From NCBI RefSeq assembly GCF_026183675.1, contig NZ_JAPIVK010000009.1, forward strand, positions 80,795 through 144,794: a stretch of 64,000 nucleotides of DNA, given 5' to 3'. The stretch is from Microbulbifer halophilus. GTDB taxonomy: Bacteria > Pseudomonadota > Gammaproteobacteria > Pseudomonadales > Cellvibrionaceae. Shown here one piece after another: positions 10,211 to 17,994 of the stretch. Under the pieces are notes generated by a model. It did no database searches. It saw only the letters and a program-made list of their open reading frames with translations, and was not told the DNA's origin. A program made the position numbers and the translations under genes. Position 1 is the first letter of the stretch; each line of letters begins with the position of its first letter.

Positions 10211-10381
10211 GTGCAGAAGTTGAGCTGTATTCTGCTGGCAGTGGCCCTGGCGACAGGAGTTGCCGGTTGTTCCACAACCGCGCCCAAAGGAGCCCCCAAG
10301 TCGCTGACCATGAACGGTCAGCAATTCCGCTGTGTCGAACAGGAGCTGGAGTCGAAGGTGCTGGTGCGCTGCGTGCGTTAA
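10211..10381 (+). CDS. Small lipoprotein, 56 residues
   Basis: A GTG start at 10211 follows a GAGG at a spacing of about nine bases. The product begins with a lysine and a hydrophobic stretch (CILLAVALATGVAGC) that ends in a good lipobox, VAGC, so it should be cleaved and lipidated at Cys20, leaving a mature peptide of only about 37 residues. The mature part contains MNGQQFRC and a second Cys near the C-terminus (VRC), which could form a disulfide in the periplasm. It lies convergent to pyk. Similar tiny lipoproteins of unknown function are common in gammaproteobacteria; no specific role can be assigned. Confidence 0.7.
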   Translation: MQKLSCILLAVALATGVAGCSTTAPKGAPKSLTMNGQQFRCVEQELESKVLVRCVR

Positions 10382-10426
10382 TCCGGCGGCGGTCGCCGTC
10401 CCGGTATTTCCGCAGCGCGGGCGGGT

Positions 10427-11863
10427 TCAGTCCACCCGGACGATGCGCAGGGTATCGGTGCTGCCGCCGATATCCTGGTGGTAGCCGCGGGAAATCAGCA
10501 CAAAGTCGCCGGCTTGCAGTAGCTTTCGCTGTTTCAGGTGGGCGATAGCCCGGCGGTCGCGGGAGACTCCGTCCAGCCCCTCCACTTCCATCAGCACCGG
10601 GTCCACACCGCGGTAGAGCGCCACCCGGCTGCAGCTGGTGCGGTGGCGGCAGAAGGCGAATATCTGGATATCGGAGCGCACCCGCGACATCAGCAACGCG
10701 GTGTTGCCGGTCTCGGTCTGGCAGATGATCGCTTTTATTTCCCGGCAATGGTTGGCGATGGCGATCGCGGCCATGGCGATACAGGCGTCGCCGGCCGGGT
10801 AATAGTCCTGCGCCATCCGCGGCGGCCGGCGGCTGGCTCGGTGCTTCTCAGCGCCCACGATCACTTCCGCCATATGCTCGACGGTTGCCACCGGGTAGTC
10901 GCCGGCGGCGGTCTCGGCGGACAGCATTACCGCGTCGGTGCCGTCGAGCACCGCGTTGGCCACGTCGCAGACTTCCGCGCGGGTGGGGACGGGGCTGGCG
11001 ATCATCGATTCCATCATCTGGGTGGCGGTGATGGCGACCCGGTTCAGCCGGCGCGCGCGGCGGATCAGGTGTTTCTGCACCCCCATCAGCTGTGCCTCGC
11101 CGATTTCCACTGCCAGGTCGCCGCGCGCCACCATGATGGCATCGCTGGCGAGGATCAGCCGGTCCAGGTGCTCGTCGCTGGCCACCGCCTCGGCGCGCTC
11201 TATCTTGGCGACGATATGGGCATCGCCGCCGGCGGCGCGGAGCAGCTTGCGGGCCAGGTCCACATCCGCCGCGTCGCGGGGGAAGGAGACGGCGAGGTAG
11301 TCGAAAGCCAGGTCGGCGGCCACCTGCATATCGGTGCGGTCTTTCCCGGTCAGCGCCGGCGCGGTGAGACCGCCGCCGAGCTTGTTGATGCCCTTGTTAT
11401 CGGACAGCCAGCCGCCCACTTCCACCCGGGTGCGCACCGCTGCACCGTCGACAGCGGTGACCCTGAGCCGCAGCCGGCCGTCGTCCAGCAACAGGGTATC
11501 GCCGCTGCTGCAGTCCCGCGCCAGTTCGGCGTAGTCCACCGACACACCCTGTACATTGCCGGCGCCGGCGGGCCAGTCGGGATCGAGAACGAATTTGGCG
11601 CCACTTTCCAGTTGCGCACGCCCCTCACTGAACCGGCCCACGCGGATCTTGGGCCCCTGCAGGTCGCCGAGAATCGCCACATGACGGCCCTGGCGCGCGG
11701 CTTCCTCCCGCACCTGTTCGGCGCGGCGGCGGTGATCGGAGGCCAGGCCGTGAGAAAAATTGAGGCGCACCGTATCCACGCCCGCCGCAATCAACTGCGG
11801 GAGAATCCCCGGCTTGTCGGTGGCGGGCCCCAGTGTGGCGACGATCTTGGTACGTCTGAGCAT
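10427..11863 (-). CDS. pyk: Pyruvate kinase
   Basis: 478 residues, the usual length. It converts phosphoenolpyruvate and ADP to pyruvate and ATP, the last step of glycolysis, in the cytosol. The N-terminal RRTKIVATLGPAT and the following RLNFSHG are characteristic. The substrate/metal-binding motif AKIERAEAV (usual family form KIEN) lies near residue 220, MVARGDLAVEIG near 245 and the MMESM segment near 285. An internal region with the B-domain pattern spans about residues 70-170. The C-terminal domain ends in GSTDTLRIVRV. It is transcribed away from the META-lipoprotein genes. Which allosteric type it belongs to cannot be judged. Confidence 0.96.
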   Translation of the reverse strand: MLRRTKIVATLGPATDKPGILPQLIAAGVDTVRLNFSHGLASDHRRRAEQVREEAARQGRHVAILGDLQGPKIRVGRFSEGRAQLESGAKFVLDPDWPAGAGNVQGVSVDYAELARDCSSGDTLLLDDGRLRLRVTAVDGAAVRTRVEVGGWLSDNKGINKLGGGLTAPALTGKDRTDMQVAADLAFDYLAVSFPRDAADVDLARKLLRAAGGDAHIVAKIERAEAVASDEHLDRLILASDAIMVARGDLAVEIGEAQLMGVQKHLIRRARRLNRVAITATQMMESMIASPVPTRAEVCDVANAVLDGTDAVMLSAETAAGDYPVATVEHMAEVIVGAEKHRASRRPPRMAQDYYPAGDACIAMAAIAIANHCREIKAIICQTETGNTALLMSRVRSDIQIFAFCRHRTSCSRVALYRGVDPVLMEVEGLDGVSRDRRAIAHLKQRKLLQAGDFVLISRGYHQDIGGSTDTLRIVRVD

Positions 11864-11978
11864 CTCGGCGACATCCCTCTACTGGCTGCGCCACAAAGCA
11901 TAGCTTGGCGGCTCCTGCCTCTCCCGGCCAATCCCAACAACTAAGCTTTCTTGAGTGCAATACAAGGAGCGGAACACC

Positions 11979-12452
11979 ATGGGCAAAGTAGTGCAGTTGT
12001 GGCTGGTGGGCCTGGCGCTTGTAGTGGCGGGCTGTATCGGAATGGATACCGGGGAATCCGATATCGTCCAGTCGGCGGGCAATATCGGGTCCGTATGCGG
12101 GCCCAAGTGGCAGCTCAAGCGACTGCGTATGGATGGCGAGGCCATCGGCATTCGGGATATGGAACGCTTTACCTTCCTCTGCAGCCCGGAGGGCAATGTG
12201 ATGGGTAAAAGCGGCATCAATACCTACCGCGGCTCCATGACCGTGACCCAGAACGGCCAGTTGCTGTGGGACACCTCCAGTTTTGCCTCCACCAAGAAGG
12301 CCGGTCCGTCGCAGCTCATGGAGCAGGAACGCCGCTATCTGCGCGCCCTGTCGGGCACCCGCCAGGCCTTTACCAAATCCGGCGGCAAACGACTGATCCT
12401 GCGCGACCCATCGGGGGATATCTATATAGAATATGTCAGCGTAAACCCTTGA
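11979..12452 (+). CDS. META/HslJ-like lipoprotein, first of a pair
   Basis: 157 residues from the ATG at 11979, chosen over the in-frame upstream start at 11955 because AAGGAG lies nine bases before it and because it begins directly with a lipoprotein signal (LVVAGC, Cys near 18). The mature part has a WQLKRLRMDGEAI stretch, then FLCSPEGNVMGKSGINTYRGS, and ends with LILRDPSGDIYIEYV; this pattern resembles the META (HslJ) fold, a small beta-rich domain of bacterial outer-membrane lipoproteins. It is followed 64 bp later by a second gene with the same layout. The role is unknown; HslJ relatives are linked to envelope or heat stress. Confidence 0.75.
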   Translation: MGKVVQLWLVGLALVVAGCIGMDTGESDIVQSAGNIGSVCGPKWQLKRLRMDGEAIGIRDMERFTFLCSPEGNVMGKSGINTYRGSMTVTQNGQLLWDTSSFASTKKAGPSQLMEQERRYLRALSGTRQAFTKSGGKRLILRDPSGDIYIEYVSVNP

Positions 12453-12516
12453 TATCGACCACAGACAGCGCGGCCATTTTGATGTTAAATGGCAGAAAAA
12501 TAACCAGAGCCACAAT

Positions 12517-13026
12517 ATGTTACGCCGCTACAGACTCCCCGCCGCACTGCTCGTCGCCATCCTGCCGCTGGCCGCACCGGGCTGCGCTACTGGCGGCGCG
12601 GTGCCACAGGAGAGCGCGGTGGCCGCGGACATCGCCGGCGACGCCTCCGTGTGTGACTACCAGTGGCTGCTGGAGAGACTGTCGCTGGATGGCCGCGAAC
12701 ACCGCTCGCGCCTGCTGTGGCAGAAGCTCTGGCGCGACCGCCCCTACTTCCTCTGTGACAAACTCGGCTATGTGCGCGGCAGCGCCGGCTCCAACCCCTA
12801 TATCGGTCGTTTCTCCATGACTTCCCGCGGGAGCATAAGCTGGCCCCAGCCCCCCGAGATTTCCCGCATGACCGGCAAGCGCGACAGCAGCGAGCTGGAG
12901 GAGAAATTCCTGGCGGCGCTGCCCCGGACCGACACCATGAAACTGCGGGGCGACTCGCTGATCCTGCAGGGCGACGGCGGTGCCACGAGGCTGGAATTCA
13001 AACGCACGGAGGGCCTGCCGGAATAG
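12517..13026 (+). CDS. META-like lipoprotein, second of a pair
   Basis: 169 residues. The N-terminus is a signal peptide ending AAPGCATG, a weaker lipobox than usual because of the Pro before Gly. It shares with the upstream gene a core made of a Cys followed by (W/Y)-x-L, a LSLDGRE turn, FLCDKLGYVRGSAGSNPYIGR, and a terminal LILQGDGGATRLEFKR, so the two look like diverged tandem duplicates. It is the last gene before a 76-bp tandem repeat array that starts only two bases after its stop codon. Function unknown. Confidence 0.7.
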   Translation: MLRRYRLPAALLVAILPLAAPGCATGGAVPQESAVAADIAGDASVCDYQWLLERLSLDGREHRSRLLWQKLWRDRPYFLCDKLGYVRGSAGSNPYIGRFSMTSRGSISWPQPPEISRMTGKRDSSELEEKFLAALPRTDTMKLRGDSLILQGDGGATRLEFKRTEGLPE

Positions 13027-13027
13027 G

Positions 13028-13406
13028 AAAACGACAGGCACCGCCGTTTTGCGCAGCCGAAGGCTGCCCGCAGGAGTGGGGGCCAGGGATGGCCCGAATG
13101 ACAAAACGACAGGGACCGTCGTTTTTGCACAGCCGAAGGCTACCCACAGGAGTTGGGGCCAGGGATGGCTCGAATGACAAAACGACAGGGACCGTCGTTT
13201 TTGCACAGCCGAAGGCTACCCACAGGAGTTGGGGCCAGGGATGGCTCGAATGACAAAACGACAGGGACCGTCGTTTTTGCACAGCCGAAGGCTACCCACA
13301 GGAGTTGGGGCCAGGGATGGCTCGAATGACAAAACGACAGGGACCGTCGTTTTTGCACAGCCGAAGGCTGCCCCGCAGGGGTGAGGGCCAGGGATGGCCC
13401 GAATGA
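13028..13406. repeat. Five-copy 75-76 bp tandem repeat array
   Basis: Units start at 13028, 13103, 13179, 13255 and 13331. The middle three copies are nearly identical; the first and last differ at several positions. Each unit contains two small inverted repeats, AACGAC...GTCGTT and AGCCGAAGGCT, so each could fold into two hairpins. There are no unique spacers. Because 76 is not a multiple of three, the open frames that cross it are artefacts of the repeat. Confidence 0.9.
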
Positions 13407-13432
13407 AAAAAGGCGGCCAACAAGGGCCGCCC
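13406..13432 (-). terminator. Rho-independent terminator
   Basis: The stem GGCGGCC (13412-13418) pairs with GGCCGCC (within 13424-13431) around a five-base loop. On the minus strand it is followed directly by a run of six T (13411-13406). No minus-strand protein gene lies upstream of it, which points to a non-coding transcript from the region to its right. Confidence 0.7.
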
Positions 13433-13532
13433 AAACACAATCAAGAAGGGTCAAATATCCGCTATTCGCGGACAAGAGAGAGAAGAACAACGACGCCTCA
13501 TTTACTCGAGGCAGACAAGCGTGTCGTTGTGA
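13406..13532 (-). ncRNA. Candidate structured small RNA with intrinsic terminator
   Basis: Read on the minus strand there are three hairpins in series: a long one with outer arms 13487-13494/13523-13530 (ACAACGAC/GTCGTTGT) and inner arms 13495-13499/13508-13512 (GCCTC/GAGGC), a short one (TCCGC/GCGGA, about 13458-13472), and a GC-rich terminator stem followed by six U. A TAGGAT box at 13537-13542 is correctly placed as a -10 element for a start near 13530, but the -35 region is poor. No coding frame with a ribosome-binding site fits. Its identity is unknown; this is inference from structure only. Confidence 0.45.
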
Positions 13533-13688
13533 TTGCATCCTAACGTCCCACAGTGACAAAAAAATGACAGCGGCGCACAAAATCCACTTTTGTTTCGTCT
13601 GACAGCTTCCGCGACTTTCTGGCAACCGCGTTCCTCATCAGATAGGGTAAGGGCGCTCATAACAACAACTGCACAGGATCCGGATGTA

Positions 13689-14627
13689 ATGGACTATTCC
13701 CGCCTGGCGGTGCTGACCGCCGCATTTCTGTTGCCCCATGCCGCCACTGCCGATGAACTGTGCCGGGAGATCTCGCTCGGTTATACCAGCGGCGATATCG
13801 ACGGCTACCCGCAGGGCCCGGCCAACCTGGCCGTCGTCGGCTTCTCCCCGGTCAATCACGGCAGCGATTTCAATACCCTGGGATTCGACGACTTTCACCA
13901 GTGGAACTTCGAGGGTGGCTATCGCTATGGCCGCAACCGTTTCTACCTGGGTTACGACCGCATGCGGCTGGACAACGAATTTGATATCAAACCGCCCACC
14001 GAGGAAGAACTGGCGGGGGTCAGCAGCCCCAGCGGCTTCACCGTCGTGCGCACGCCGCTCGATGTCTCCACGCAACTGGATTACTACCGCCTGGGCTACC
14101 AACGGCTGTTCGAGCTGGAATGGCTGGGCCGCCGCCTGACGTTGGCGCCGGGCGTGGAAATGAATGTGCTGGATTTCGATTACCGGCTGAATATGGAGAC
14201 CACGCTGGTGCCGGTGGAGGATAGCGTCTACTCCTTCGATCCGGATGCCCCTTTCGGCAGTATCGATGACGCCTCGGGCGTGTTGGGCGATGCCGATTTC
14301 TCCATCGCCGAACCGGTCGCGGTGATACGGCCCGATTACACCAAATGGGGCCTGCGTATCGGCGGCGAAGCCGAGTTTCACTTGAGCGAGCGGTTGTCAC
14401 TGACCGCGGAGCTCTACGACACCGCGGGCATCGACGACTGGCCGGATGTGTTTACCGGCAAACTCGGTTTCCGTTTCCGGCTCTACGAGGGGAACAACAC
14501 CGCCATCGACCTGTTCGGTCGCGGCGGCGCGGAGACGATCAAGCTGAATCGGGACGAAACGCACTGGAACGACCTGCGGGCGGAGTATCGGGACCTGATC
14601 GAGGGCGGGATTCGCGTGCGATTCTAG
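13689..14627 (+). CDS. Outer-membrane beta-barrel protein
   Basis: 312 residues from the ATG at 13689, chosen because it begins a clean signal peptide (LAVLTAAFLLPHAATA-DE); AGGA lies upstream. The mature protein has alternating hydrophobic/polar strands with many aromatic residues (YGRNRFYLGYDRM, YRLGYQRLFELEW, KLGFRFRLYEG) and ends in RVRF, the terminal-Phe signature recognised by the BAM machinery. There is one Cys near the mature N-terminus. No specific family was recognised; a porin-like or structural role in the outer membrane is inferred. It is convergent with smrA, whose stop lies 42 bp away. Confidence 0.75.
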   Translation: MDYSRLAVLTAAFLLPHAATADELCREISLGYTSGDIDGYPQGPANLAVVGFSPVNHGSDFNTLGFDDFHQWNFEGGYRYGRNRFYLGYDRMRLDNEFDIKPPTEEELAGVSSPSGFTVVRTPLDVSTQLDYYRLGYQRLFELEWLGRRLTLAPGVEMNVLDFDYRLNMETTLVPVEDSVYSFDPDAPFGSIDDASGVLGDADFSIAEPVAVIRPDYTKWGLRIGGEAEFHLSERLSLTAELYDTAGIDDWPDVFTGKLGFRFRLYEGNNTAIDLFGRGGAETIKLNRDETHWNDLRAEYRDLIEGGIRVRF

Positions 14628-14668
14628 CGGGCCGTGCGCGCAGCACACACTCTACAGGTTGACGGGAA

Positions 14669-15253
14669 TCAGCGGCGCCGTTGGTGCCGCTCCAGGTTGT
14701 CCTGCCGTCTGCGCTCGCTCTTGCGCAGTAACACGTAGGTGGCCCCCAGGCCGCCGTGCTGTTTCTGCGCACTGTGGAAAGCGAGTACTTCGCGCAGGTG
14801 CGGCAGCCAGGCGTTGACACAGCTTTTCAGTACCGCCGGCTGCTTGCGCCCCTCGCCCTTGCCGTGGGTGATCAGCGCGCAGCGCACATCCGCCTCCATG
14901 CAATCGCGCACGAATTCCAGCACCGCGCGCCGCGCCATCTCCACCGTGTGGCGGTGCAGGTCCAGGCGCGCATCCACCCGGTATTTGCCCAGGCGCAGGT
15001 TGCGGTAGACACCGTTCTGCACCCCGTCGCGCTTGAATTCCAGCGGATCCCAGGGATCCACCGGGTCGACTCCCTCGCCGGTGAGCGGGTTGAGCTGCGC
15101 CTCGATTTCCTCGATCGCCGCCTCGCGGCGGGCGCGCTTGTTGAGGCCGGAATCCGAATCCTTTCTCAGGGCCACCTTGCGCTCTCGCACCAGCGGCTTG
15201 ACATCGCCGAGCTGCCCGAGGGCCTCGCGAAACAGTTCGCTATCACTGGACAC
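14669..15253 (-). CDS. smrA: Smr-domain DNA endonuclease, SmrA-like
   Basis: 194 residues from the GTG at 15253, which has GGGGGGAGG seven bases upstream; an in-frame TTG further up (15277) would place that site inside the gene. The N-terminal half is charged and includes a WDPLEF-like segment. The C-terminal Smr domain shows LDLHRHTVEMAR, then ALITHGKGEGRKQPAVLK and a final ATYVLLRKSERRR. LDLHG-type and HGKG motifs define this nuclease family. In E. coli SmrA/SmrB-type proteins act on DNA or on collided ribosomes; which applies here is not known. The gene lies 27 bp from the SDR gene on the same strand. Confidence 0.85.
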   Translation of the reverse strand: MSSDSELFREALGQLGDVKPLVRERKVALRKDSDSGLNKRARREAAIEEIEAQLNPLTGEGVDPVDPWDPLEFKRDGVQNGVYRNLRLGKYRVDARLDLHRHTVEMARRAVLEFVRDCMEADVRCALITHGKGEGRKQPAVLKSCVNAWLPHLREVLAFHSAQKQHGGLGATYVLLRKSERRRQDNLERHQRRR

Positions 15254-15280
15254 AGAAAAACCTCCCCCCAACGGCAATAC

Positions 15281-16150
15281 TCAGGAATCCAGGAACAGGT
15301 CCACAGCCAGCTCGCCGGCCCTGTCCGGGTTGTGGGCGTACCGGGTAAAGTCGGTAACACCGCGCTCGCCCAGCAGTTCCTCGTCGATCAACTGGCAGCC
15401 GCTGAGCGCATTGTTTTCCGTCTGCAGAATTTCGTAGGCGGCATCGGCCATGATCACCGGCTTGCGGCTCTGCTCGAACATCTCGCGGTTGCCCACGGCA
15501 AACTCGATTGCCGCCGTGGCCACGAGGGTGCGCGGCCAGAGTGTGCTGACACTGACCCCCGCCTCGTGCAACTCTTCCGCCAGCCCCATGCTCAGGATCG
15601 TCATGCCGAACTTCGACAGGGCGTAGGGGGCGAAGGGCCCCAGCCATTTCGGCTGCAGGTTGACCGGCGGCGACAGGCTGAGAATATGGCCGCAGGCCGA
15701 TTTTTTCAGGTAGGGAATCGCCAGGTGCGCGGTCAGGTAGACGGCGCGGCTGTTGATATCCTGCATCAGGTCGTAGCGCTTGGGCGGCGTGGATTCGACA
15801 TTGGTCAGGTTGATGGCGCCGGCATTGTTCACCACCGCGTCGATACCGCCGAACTGCTCCGCCGCCGAGGCCATGGCCGCGGACACCTGCTCCTCCTCGC
15901 GCACATCCACCTGCAGCGCCAACGCCCTGCCGCCGGCCTGCTCGACTTCCTCCGCCACCGAGTGAATGGTACCCGGCAGTTTCGGGTGCGGCTCGGCGGA
16001 TTTGGCCGCGATGACGATATTGGCCCCGTCCGCGGCGCACTTCAGCGCGATGGCGCGGCCGATACCGCGGCTCGCACCGGTGATGAATAGCGTCTTGCCC
16101 TTCAGGGCGCCGGTGTTTTCGGTCAGGGTGATGGGGTCTTGCTCGCTCAC
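15281..16150 (-). CDS. Short-chain dehydrogenase, HSDL2-like
   Basis: 289 residues from the GTG at 16150, which has GGGAG seven bases upstream. The NAD(P)-binding motif TGASRGIG lies near residue 27, NNAG near 107 and the catalytic YALSK near 180, with a Ser-containing strand (HILSLSPP) before it. The segment ITLTENTGALKGKTLFITGASRG and the later WPRTLVATAA resemble the hydroxysteroid dehydrogenase-like 2 group of SDRs, which lacks the C-terminal SCP2 domain in bacteria. The substrate is unknown. It is preceded on the same strand by a thioesterase and a GFA-family gene with short gaps, suggesting one transcript and perhaps acyl-CoA or carbonyl metabolism. Confidence 0.88.
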   Translation of the reverse strand: MSEQDPITLTENTGALKGKTLFITGASRGIGRAIALKCAADGANIVIAAKSAEPHPKLPGTIHSVAEEVEQAGGRALALQVDVREEEQVSAAMASAAEQFGGIDAVVNNAGAINLTNVESTPPKRYDLMQDINSRAVYLTAHLAIPYLKKSACGHILSLSPPVNLQPKWLGPFAPYALSKFGMTILSMGLAEELHEAGVSVSTLWPRTLVATAAIEFAVGNREMFEQSRKPVIMADAAYEILQTENNALSGCQLIDEELLGERGVTDFTRYAHNPDRAGELAVDLFLDS

Positions 16151-16185
16151 GCTTGTTCTCCCGTGTCGAATGGTGGTGGGAGGAG

Positions 16186-16626
16186 TCAGTCCGGCGCTGC
16201 GACAACCGCGGGGCAGTAGATGTCCTTGAAGATCTGCGGCATGCGCTTCGGCCTGCCGCTGGACAGCTCGATACACACCATCTGCCACCGGGCACTCAGG
16301 AGCAGCGCCTCGTCGACGGCGCGGAACACCTGGAATTGCCGGGTCATGTTGAGGCGCCCGTCGACCTTCGTCAGCCAGGTACCGAACAGCAGTTCATCGC
16401 CCTCCCTGGCCGCCAGTATATAGTCGTATTCGGCGTGACGGATGGCCATGCCCCGGTCGAGCCCCTGGTAGTTGGTGACATCCAGGCCCAGCTCGACGCT
16501 GTGGTTCCAGGCGGAGCGCTCACACCAGCGCACGTACTCCGCATTGTTGGCGTGATGCAGGCCGTCCACATGTTCCGGCTGCACCGTGACTCTCCATACA
16601 TAAGGAGTCGGTAATTCCCACTTCAT
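16186..16626 (-). CDS. Hotdog-fold acyl-CoA thioesterase (4HBT family)
   Basis: 146 residues. The start ATG at 16626 directly follows the stop codon of the upstream GFA gene (TGAATG), so translation is probably coupled. VQPEHVDGLHHANNAEYVRWCER is the first helix region of YbgC/FadM-type thioesterases; here the usual Asp of the family motif is present (HVDGLHHANN). Later conserved segments are REGDELLFGTW and RQFQVFRAVDEALLLSARW. These enzymes hydrolyse acyl-CoA thioesters in the cytosol. The adjacent SDR suggests a shared pathway, but the substrate is not evident. Confidence 0.85.
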   Translation of the reverse strand: MKWELPTPYVWRVTVQPEHVDGLHHANNAEYVRWCERSAWNHSVELGLDVTNYQGLDRGMAIRHAEYDYILAAREGDELLFGTWLTKVDGRLNMTRQFQVFRAVDEALLLSARWQMVCIELSSGRPKRMPQIFKDIYCPAVVAAPD

Positions 16627-16974
16627 TCAGAAACTGCGTCCATCTACCTGCTTGATTGTCAGCTCGGCCGGTTCCACACCCTCCAGGCAGCGCACATTGA
16701 TGGCGGCGAGGGGCGGGCCGTCCGGCATCTGCCCCAGGCCGAAGGGCTGGCAGCCGCAGTCGGGGCAGAACTGGTGTTTGATCTCGTGCTTGTTGAAGGT
16801 GTAGGTGGCCTGGTCGGATTCCGGCGTCTTCTGGTGCAACTGCTCGCGGGGGACAAACCAGAGCAGGAATCCCTTCCTGCTGCAGTGCGAGCAGTTACAC
16901 TCCATCACCTCGTCGATGTCTCCCTCCACCTCAAACGCGATACGGCCGCAGTGGCAGCTTCCCTGATAGGTCAT
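16627..16974 (-). CDS. GFA family zinc protein
   Basis: 115 residues from the ATG at 16974, with AAGGAG about 11 bases upstream; a longer frame to 17028 lacks support. GSCHCGRIAFEVEG near the N-terminus, CNCSHCSRKG in the middle and FCPDCGCQPFG later are the seven-Cys zinc-binding pattern of the GFA (glutathione-dependent formaldehyde-activating enzyme-like) fold. Most members of this family have no proven substrate. It is the first gene of a likely three-gene unit with the thioesterase and the SDR. Confidence 0.88.
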   Translation of the reverse strand: MTYQGSCHCGRIAFEVEGDIDEVMECNCSHCSRKGFLLWFVPREQLHQKTPESDQATYTFNKHEIKHQFCPDCGCQPFGLGQMPDGPPLAAINVRCLEGVEPAELTIKQVDGRSF

Positions 16975-17062
16975 GACAGTTCTCTCTCCTTGATGGATGA
17001 GCTCTGAGCCTATGCGATTTGCGGGCAAAAAGAAAACGCCGCGGAGATCCGGGCCCAGAACG

Positions 17063-17090
17063 CAAAAAAGGCCCCGAACGGGGCCTTTTC
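17063..17090. terminator. Bidirectional intrinsic terminator after secB
   Basis: AAAAAGGCCCC (17065-17075) and GGGGCCTTTT (17080-17089) form a GC-rich stem with a short loop, with A/T tracts on both sides. It lies 21 bp beyond the secB stop codon and would end the rhodanese-grxC-secB transcript on the minus strand. Confidence 0.85.
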
Positions 17091-17110
17091 AAATCGGGCT
17101 CGGGGTGCGA

Positions 17111-17611
17111 TCAGGTTTCGGCCTGTTCTTCCTTCGCGCCCTCTCCCTGTTCCTGCGCCTGCTTCAGGGCCGAGGCGAACAGGGCGTCGAAGTTGATCGG
17201 CGGCAGCATCAGGGCCGGGAAGGAGCCCTTGGTCACGGCGTTGTCCACCACTTCGCGGGCGTAGGGGAAGAGAATCTGCGGGCAGGCGGTGTTCAGCGCC
17301 TGGGCCAGTTGCTGGCCCTCGAGACCCTTCACGGAGAAGAGGCCGGCCTGCTGTACTTCCACCAGGAAGGCGGTCTCGTCTTCCAGTTTCACGGTGATAG
17401 TCAGGGTCAGCGCTACTTCGTACAGATCGTCTTCGATCTTGGCGGTCTTGGTGTTCAGTTCCTGGTTGACCTGGGGCTTCCACTGCTTTTTGAAAACCTC
17501 GGCACCCATCGGGGTCTCGAAGGACAGGTCTTTCAGGTAGATGCGTTGCATCGCGAATTGGACGTCTGGAGCCTCTGCGTTGTTCGCTGCGCCGTTTTGT
17601 TCTTCAGCCAT
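17111..17611 (-). CDS. secB: Protein-export chaperone SecB
   Basis: 166 residues. SecB is a homotetrameric cytosolic chaperone that keeps preproteins unfolded and hands them to SecA for export through SecYEG. Characteristic segments are MQRIYLKDLSFETP near residue 20, QPVNQELNTKT-like WKPQVNQELNT, VEVQQAGLF near 85, CPQILFPYARE near 110 and LPPINFDALF near 137. The acidic C-terminal tail (GAKEEQAET) is typical. It follows grxC and the rhodanese gene as in many gammaproteobacteria; gpsA, often next, is absent here. Confidence 0.97.
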   Translation of the reverse strand: MAEEQNGAANNAEAPDVQFAMQRIYLKDLSFETPMGAEVFKKQWKPQVNQELNTKTAKIEDDLYEVALTLTITVKLEDETAFLVEVQQAGLFSVKGLEGQQLAQALNTACPQILFPYAREVVDNAVTKGSFPALMLPPINFDALFASALKQAQEQGEGAKEEQAET

Positions 17612-17732
17612 GTTACTGCCTGTTTATTCAATGGTTTATCACTTGCCTTCCGTGAGAAAGACTCCCTCATGAGTCTTTCAAATGGGGCCGTTGAATACCG
17701 TTTCAAGGCCGGGAATAGATTTTGTCACCGGA

Positions 17733-17984
17733 CTATTTCAACCATTCGTCCAGCCGGCCGCTGCGCTCCAGCGCCATCAGCTCGTCGCAGCCGCCCACAT
17801 GGCGCTCGCCGATCCAGATCTGCGGCACCGCGCGGCTGCCGGCCTCGTCGGCCATCCGCGCCCGCAGTTCGGGATCGTTGTCCACCGGGATCTCGCGGTA
17901 CTCGACGCGCTTGCTGTCCAGCAGCTGCTTGGCGCGGATACAGAAGGGGCAGAATCGGGTGGTGTAAATGACTACGTCTTGCAT
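17733..17984 (-). CDS. grxC: Glutaredoxin 3
   Basis: 83 residues, the usual length. The dithiol active site CPFC is at residues 12-15 (RFCPFCIRAK), followed by the cis-Pro segment VPQIWIG near 53 and the GGCDEL motif near 63 that binds glutathione. CPFC in place of the more usual CPYC is a common variant. It reduces protein or mixed disulfides with glutathione in the cytosol. It lies ten bases after the rhodanese gene and upstream of secB. Confidence 0.95.
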   Translation of the reverse strand: MQDVVIYTTRFCPFCIRAKQLLDSKRVEYREIPVDNDPELRARMADEAGSRAVPQIWIGERHVGGCDELMALERSGRLDEWLK

Positions 17985-17994
17985 ACCGGAAATA

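Noticed and set aside
13028..13406. Possible CRISPR array
   Set aside because: Units are direct, contiguous and lack unique spacers; there are no cas genes.
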